From the NCBI GenBank assembly GCA_963680875.1, contig OY804579.1, forward strand, positions 49,750,536-49,814,535: a stretch of DNA of 64,000 bases, read 5' to 3'. The DNA is from Bathymodiolus brooksi (taxonomy: Eukaryota; Mollusca; Bivalvia; Mytilida; Modiolidae). The position numbers were made by a program, and so were the translations under genes. Positions 62,301-64,000 of this stretch are shown here, piece by piece. How positions within the stretch are numbered: position 1 is the first letter of the stretch; each line of letters opens with the position of its first letter. Under the pieces are notes generated by a model. It was not told the DNA's origin, ran no database searches, and worked only from the letters and a program-made list of their open reading frames with translations.

Positions 62301-63295
62301 TTTGCTTCAATAATAGTCAAAAATGTCATTAAATCAACTTTGCTTCAATGTCAGTTTTTAATGTAATTAAAAATAACTTTACTTCAAAGTCTGGCAATAA
62401 TGTCATAAAAATTAACTTTGCTTCAAAGTCAGTAAATAATGTCATCAAAATTAACTCTGCTTCAAATGTCAGTCAATAACGTCATAAAATCAAATTTGCT
62501 TCAATAATAATCAATACTGTCATTAAAGTTAACTTTGCTTCAATGTCAGTCAATTAAAATAATGTCATTAAAATCAAATTAACTTCAATGTCAGCCAATA
62601 ATGTCATTAAAATCAAATTTGCATCAATAATAGTCAATAAAATTAACTTTGCTTCAATGTCAGTCAATATTGACATTAAAATTAACTTTGCTTCAATGTC
62701 AGTCAATACTGACATTAAAATCAACTTTGTGTCAATGTCAGTTTATAATGTCATTAAAATCAACTTAGCTTCAATAATAGTCAATACTGTCATTAAAATC
62801 AATTTTGTTTCAAACTCAGTCAATATTACCATTACGCCACCGATGCGATAATCAATCTGTGCCCTAACTCCTTACTGCTCAGTTGTGGAGAAGTAGCAAA
62901 TACAAATATTATAGTCTTTGGTGTGACTCAAAAAGGTCTTGAACCCACAATCTACCACACTCGATGGGAGCATGCTAACTATTACACCACAGAGAAAGTT
63001 TATATAAATAAATAAACACATAAACATACAATTTTTTCAAATAAAAATAAACATTGAAAATTTAAACACAATGTATTTCAGAACTTTGAAAATATCAAAA
63101 CAAAGAAAAATTCAAATTACCATTTATCGTTACTATACTTTTTATATTGACAAGTTTATATTTACACAAACATATATACATTTGACTACATTTTACCTAT
63201 TGTGTCATTGCCTTGAGAAGCTGAGAAGTGTAATGCAGTTCTCTTCTTTCCATCTCTGCAGGAAACATCCACACCACTCTCCAGAAGCTCTACCA
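56196..63295 (-). CDS. ANKRD54: ANKRD54 orthologue, 3' five exons (partial gene)
   Basis: Ankyrin repeat domain protein 54. In vertebrates this family is an adaptor that binds the kinase Lyn and shuttles between nucleus and cytoplasm; the role in molluscs is inferred. Exons on the minus strand: 63,197-63,295; 61,927-61,998; 58,187-58,234; 57,278-57,402; 56,196-56,375. All have AG acceptors and GT donors and join in phase to 173 codons and TGA. Repeat cores: [30 protein letters not shown] joined to [10 protein letters not shown], and [13 protein letters not shown]. The tail [17 protein letters not shown] then LSNFASLT matches the conserved ANKRD54 C-terminus. The human protein is about 300 residues, so roughly 110-130 N-terminal residues lie beyond base 64,000. 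Introns carry 39-bp and 49-bp arrays. AATAAA signals lie ~100 and ~490 bases past the stop. Confidence 0.9.
57003..57237 (+). mobile_element. SINE with GGTCGTGATCATATGG head, copy 2
   Basis: Segmental-duplication copy of 49,150-49,384. Confidence 0.75.
57278..57402 (-). CDS. ANKRD54: ANKRD54 exon D (proximal copy)
   Basis: 125 bases, acceptor TTGATTTACAG, donor GTAATAG; encodes [20 protein letters not shown] and on to IKDEALQ. The ankyrin core has ITLAKS where LHLAKS is usual in vertebrates. Confidence 0.88.
57525..57595 (-). mobile_element. SINE head fragment, copy 2
   Basis: Segmental-duplication copy of 49,672-49,742. Confidence 0.7.
57904..58139 (+). mobile_element. SINE, second type, near full length, copy 2
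   Basis: Segmental-duplication copy of 50,051-50,286. Confidence 0.85.
58187..58234 (-). CDS. ANKRD54: ANKRD54 exon C (proximal copy)
   Basis: 48 bases, acceptor CTTACCATTTCAG, donor GTATATTATC; encodes [17 protein letters not shown] across the split codons, completing the ankyrin repeat begun in exon B. Confidence 0.88.
58542..61320 (+). repeat. 49-bp minisatellite, long array (~57 units)
   Basis: Same unit as 50,689-51,307, with TTCGTCC/TTTGTCC alternation and multi-unit variant blocks near the right end (TAGCATG + GCCCGTG + AATATTG + CTGAATT recurring three times between 60,790 and 61,240). It lies in the intron between ANKRD54 exons B and C. Confidence 0.97.
61309..61405 (+). mobile_element. 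3' tail of the minisatellite-bearing element
   Basis: TCTCTGGATTGTCCATTC and TTGCCCCTTTGGTTTT occur twice at a spacing of 37 bases (61,309 and 61,346), then TCTCTAATGTTTATGTATTT. This is the same motif order as inside the 73-bp unit at 17,782-20,264, showing common descent. Confidence 0.75.
61678..61845 (+). mobile_element. SINE, second type, 5' truncated
   Basis: GTGAGTTGGAATCTCGCTCA (decayed B box), GCGGCAGGTCAGTGG, TTTCCTCCTCCAATAAAACT, then TTTAACTGAAATATTGTTG and GGCATTAAACACC, as in 50,051-50,286. In the ANKRD54 intron between exons B and C. Confidence 0.8.
61927..61998 (-). CDS. ANKRD54: ANKRD54 exon B
   Basis: Acceptor TTTTTTTTCAG, donor GTATAAAC, phase 1 in and 1 out; encodes [15 protein letters not shown] and ILGNTPLHL, a classic ankyrin turn (GADPN) and helix start (TPLHL). 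Confidence 0.9.
   Translation of the reverse strand, partial: SKHYLIKVLTQILKIFLEILLYI
62076..62826 (+). repeat. 39-bp degenerate tandem repeat (~19 units)
   Basis: Unit CAATAATGTCATTAAAATCA + ACTTTGCTTC + AATGTCAGT. Because 39 is divisible by 3, one frame stays open in the last third (ATG at 62,588) with a 13-residue repeat; this is a by-product. It lies in the ANKRD54 intron between exons A and B. Confidence 0.92.
62829..62996 (-). mobile_element. SINE head pair (first type)
   Basis: The reverse complement has TGGTGTAATAGTTAGC (A box) and GGGTTCAAGACC (B box), then CACACCAAAGACTATAATAT. At 62,829-62,849 a second head starts again (ATCGCATCGGTGGCGTAATGG less one base at the edge), identical to the 5' end of the SINE at 36,121. 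The arrangement is head to tail. Confidence 0.75.
63197..63295 (-). CDS. ANKRD54: ANKRD54 exon A (first visible)
   Basis: Acceptor ATTATTTAG, then 2 bases, 32 codons ([32 protein letters not shown]), one base G, donor GTAAAA. Ends one ankyrin repeat (ELLESGVD) and contains most of the next. Confidence 0.88.
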
Positions 63296-63361
63296 CTAAA
63301 TAATATAATATAATGTGATCACTGATGTTCTAGAACAGTATTTTCTGATTGTAATTTTATT

Positions 63362-63605
63362 TTCCCTCAGTAGGATTCAAACCAACAACATTGGTACACT
63401 GCAGGACCTATTCTTTTAGCATAATGATAAACCATTAAGCCCCTCAGCCAAATCAGCTGGTTTATGCAAAGTGAGTAGATTCTGCACTTAACCAACTGTG
63501 TGAAATAAAATCCCCCTCATGGAAGAACAAATATACACAAAATTTGACAGTGAAATATCAAAATCGAACACTGTCATGTTGAAATTTCAGATGTATATAA
63601 AAAAT
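63362..63605. mobile_element. Decayed inverted SINE pair, same family as 33,103
   Basis: 63,362-63,460 resembles the head of the 33,103 SINE on the minus strand (GGATTCAAACC, TTGGTACACTGCAG, TTTTAGC). 63,520-63,600 resembles its tail on the plus strand (GGAAGAACAAA, AAATTTGACAG, AACACTGT, TTTCAGATGTATATA). So two opposed partial copies lie side by side. Confidence 0.6.
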
Positions 63606-64000
63606 AGTTAATACAACACAGTATTCTTTCAGGATCAAGTGATGTTGATACATTGTATGGTTGTCACTTTATATATAGACGGCATAATGGACACAATTAC
63701 GAAGTATTAAAAAATAATCAAATAGTTCAAAAAATTCAAATTGTTGATAAAACCTTTCTAATACATTAAAACTTGAACATGAATTTCTAGGATGAAAAAA
63801 AGATTCCTGTGCATAACAAAATTTATGCAGACAATGATTTTTATCAGTAGAAAACCATGAAAATGAGCATACCCAGACAGAAAATATCCATAAAAATCAG
63901 ATAGGTATGTAGTTATCTATGAACAGTCATAATTACAACATAAAATTACATGCATTTCACAATTCTTTCCTTGTTTTATATGTTTAAGTTTTTTTATTGT
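63606..64000. other. AT-rich intron sequence
   Basis: Nothing recognisable; presumably intron upstream of ANKRD54 exon A. Confidence 0.5.

Noticed and set aside
62588..62851. Open frame with a 13-residue repeat
   Set aside because: The 39-bp intronic repeat keeps one frame open; no splice or codon evidence.

Overview
The window is eukaryotic nuclear DNA that is AT-rich, intron-bearing and dominated by repeats. Three things suggest a marine bivalve mollusc, perhaps mussel-like; this is inference from composition and not a database match. First, tRNA-derived SINEs occur on both strands and share a 3' tail containing GATATAGCTGAAATATTGCT and a GGCGTTAAACACC-type end. Second, there are Tc1, hAT, LINE and Penelope-like remnants. 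Third, non-autonomous elements carry internal tandem arrays.

Layout. 1-13,538 is a 22/23-bp satellite that runs off the left edge and shows kilobase-scale higher-order duplication. 14,180-15,080 holds the last two exons of an unrecognised + strand gene. 17,782-20,264 is a 73-bp minisatellite. 20,371-22,308 is bounded by inverted arrays of a 16-bp 'TAGTCCGAC' motif. 22.5-26.3 kb is AT-rich non-coding DNA in which a 15-base motif recurs. 26,823-29,327 is a TA-flanked Tc1-type element with an internal 262-bp inverted duplication and a broken RecQ-like helicase exon between the arms. 29,666-30,479 is a two-exon minus-strand gene of unknown function. 31,510-33,093 is a second, dead Tc1 element followed directly by a palindromic SINE pair. 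35-43 kb contains LINE and Penelope-like debris, a MITE, a 59-bp tandem array and two elements with internal ~147-bp repeats.

43.46-59.2 kb is a direct duplication of about 7,854 bp whose copies differ at only a handful of bases outside the minisatellite. It contains a hAT relic, a 155-bp-repeat element, nested MITEs, SINEs and the last three exons of ANKRD54. 61.9-63.3 kb holds two unique upstream ANKRD54 exons.

The best-supported host gene is a minus-strand ANKRD54 orthologue (ankyrin repeat protein). Five exons join in consistent phase to 173 codons and a stop. Its 5' end lies beyond base 64,000, and its last three exons exist twice.

No prokaryotic feature, CRISPR array, rRNA or functional tRNA gene was seen. 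The most notable signals are the composite Tc1 element, the minisatellites born from one transposon family, the partial ANKRD54 duplication, the recurring TGTCAGGAGTGCAAC motif and the repeated palindromic SINE arrangement.
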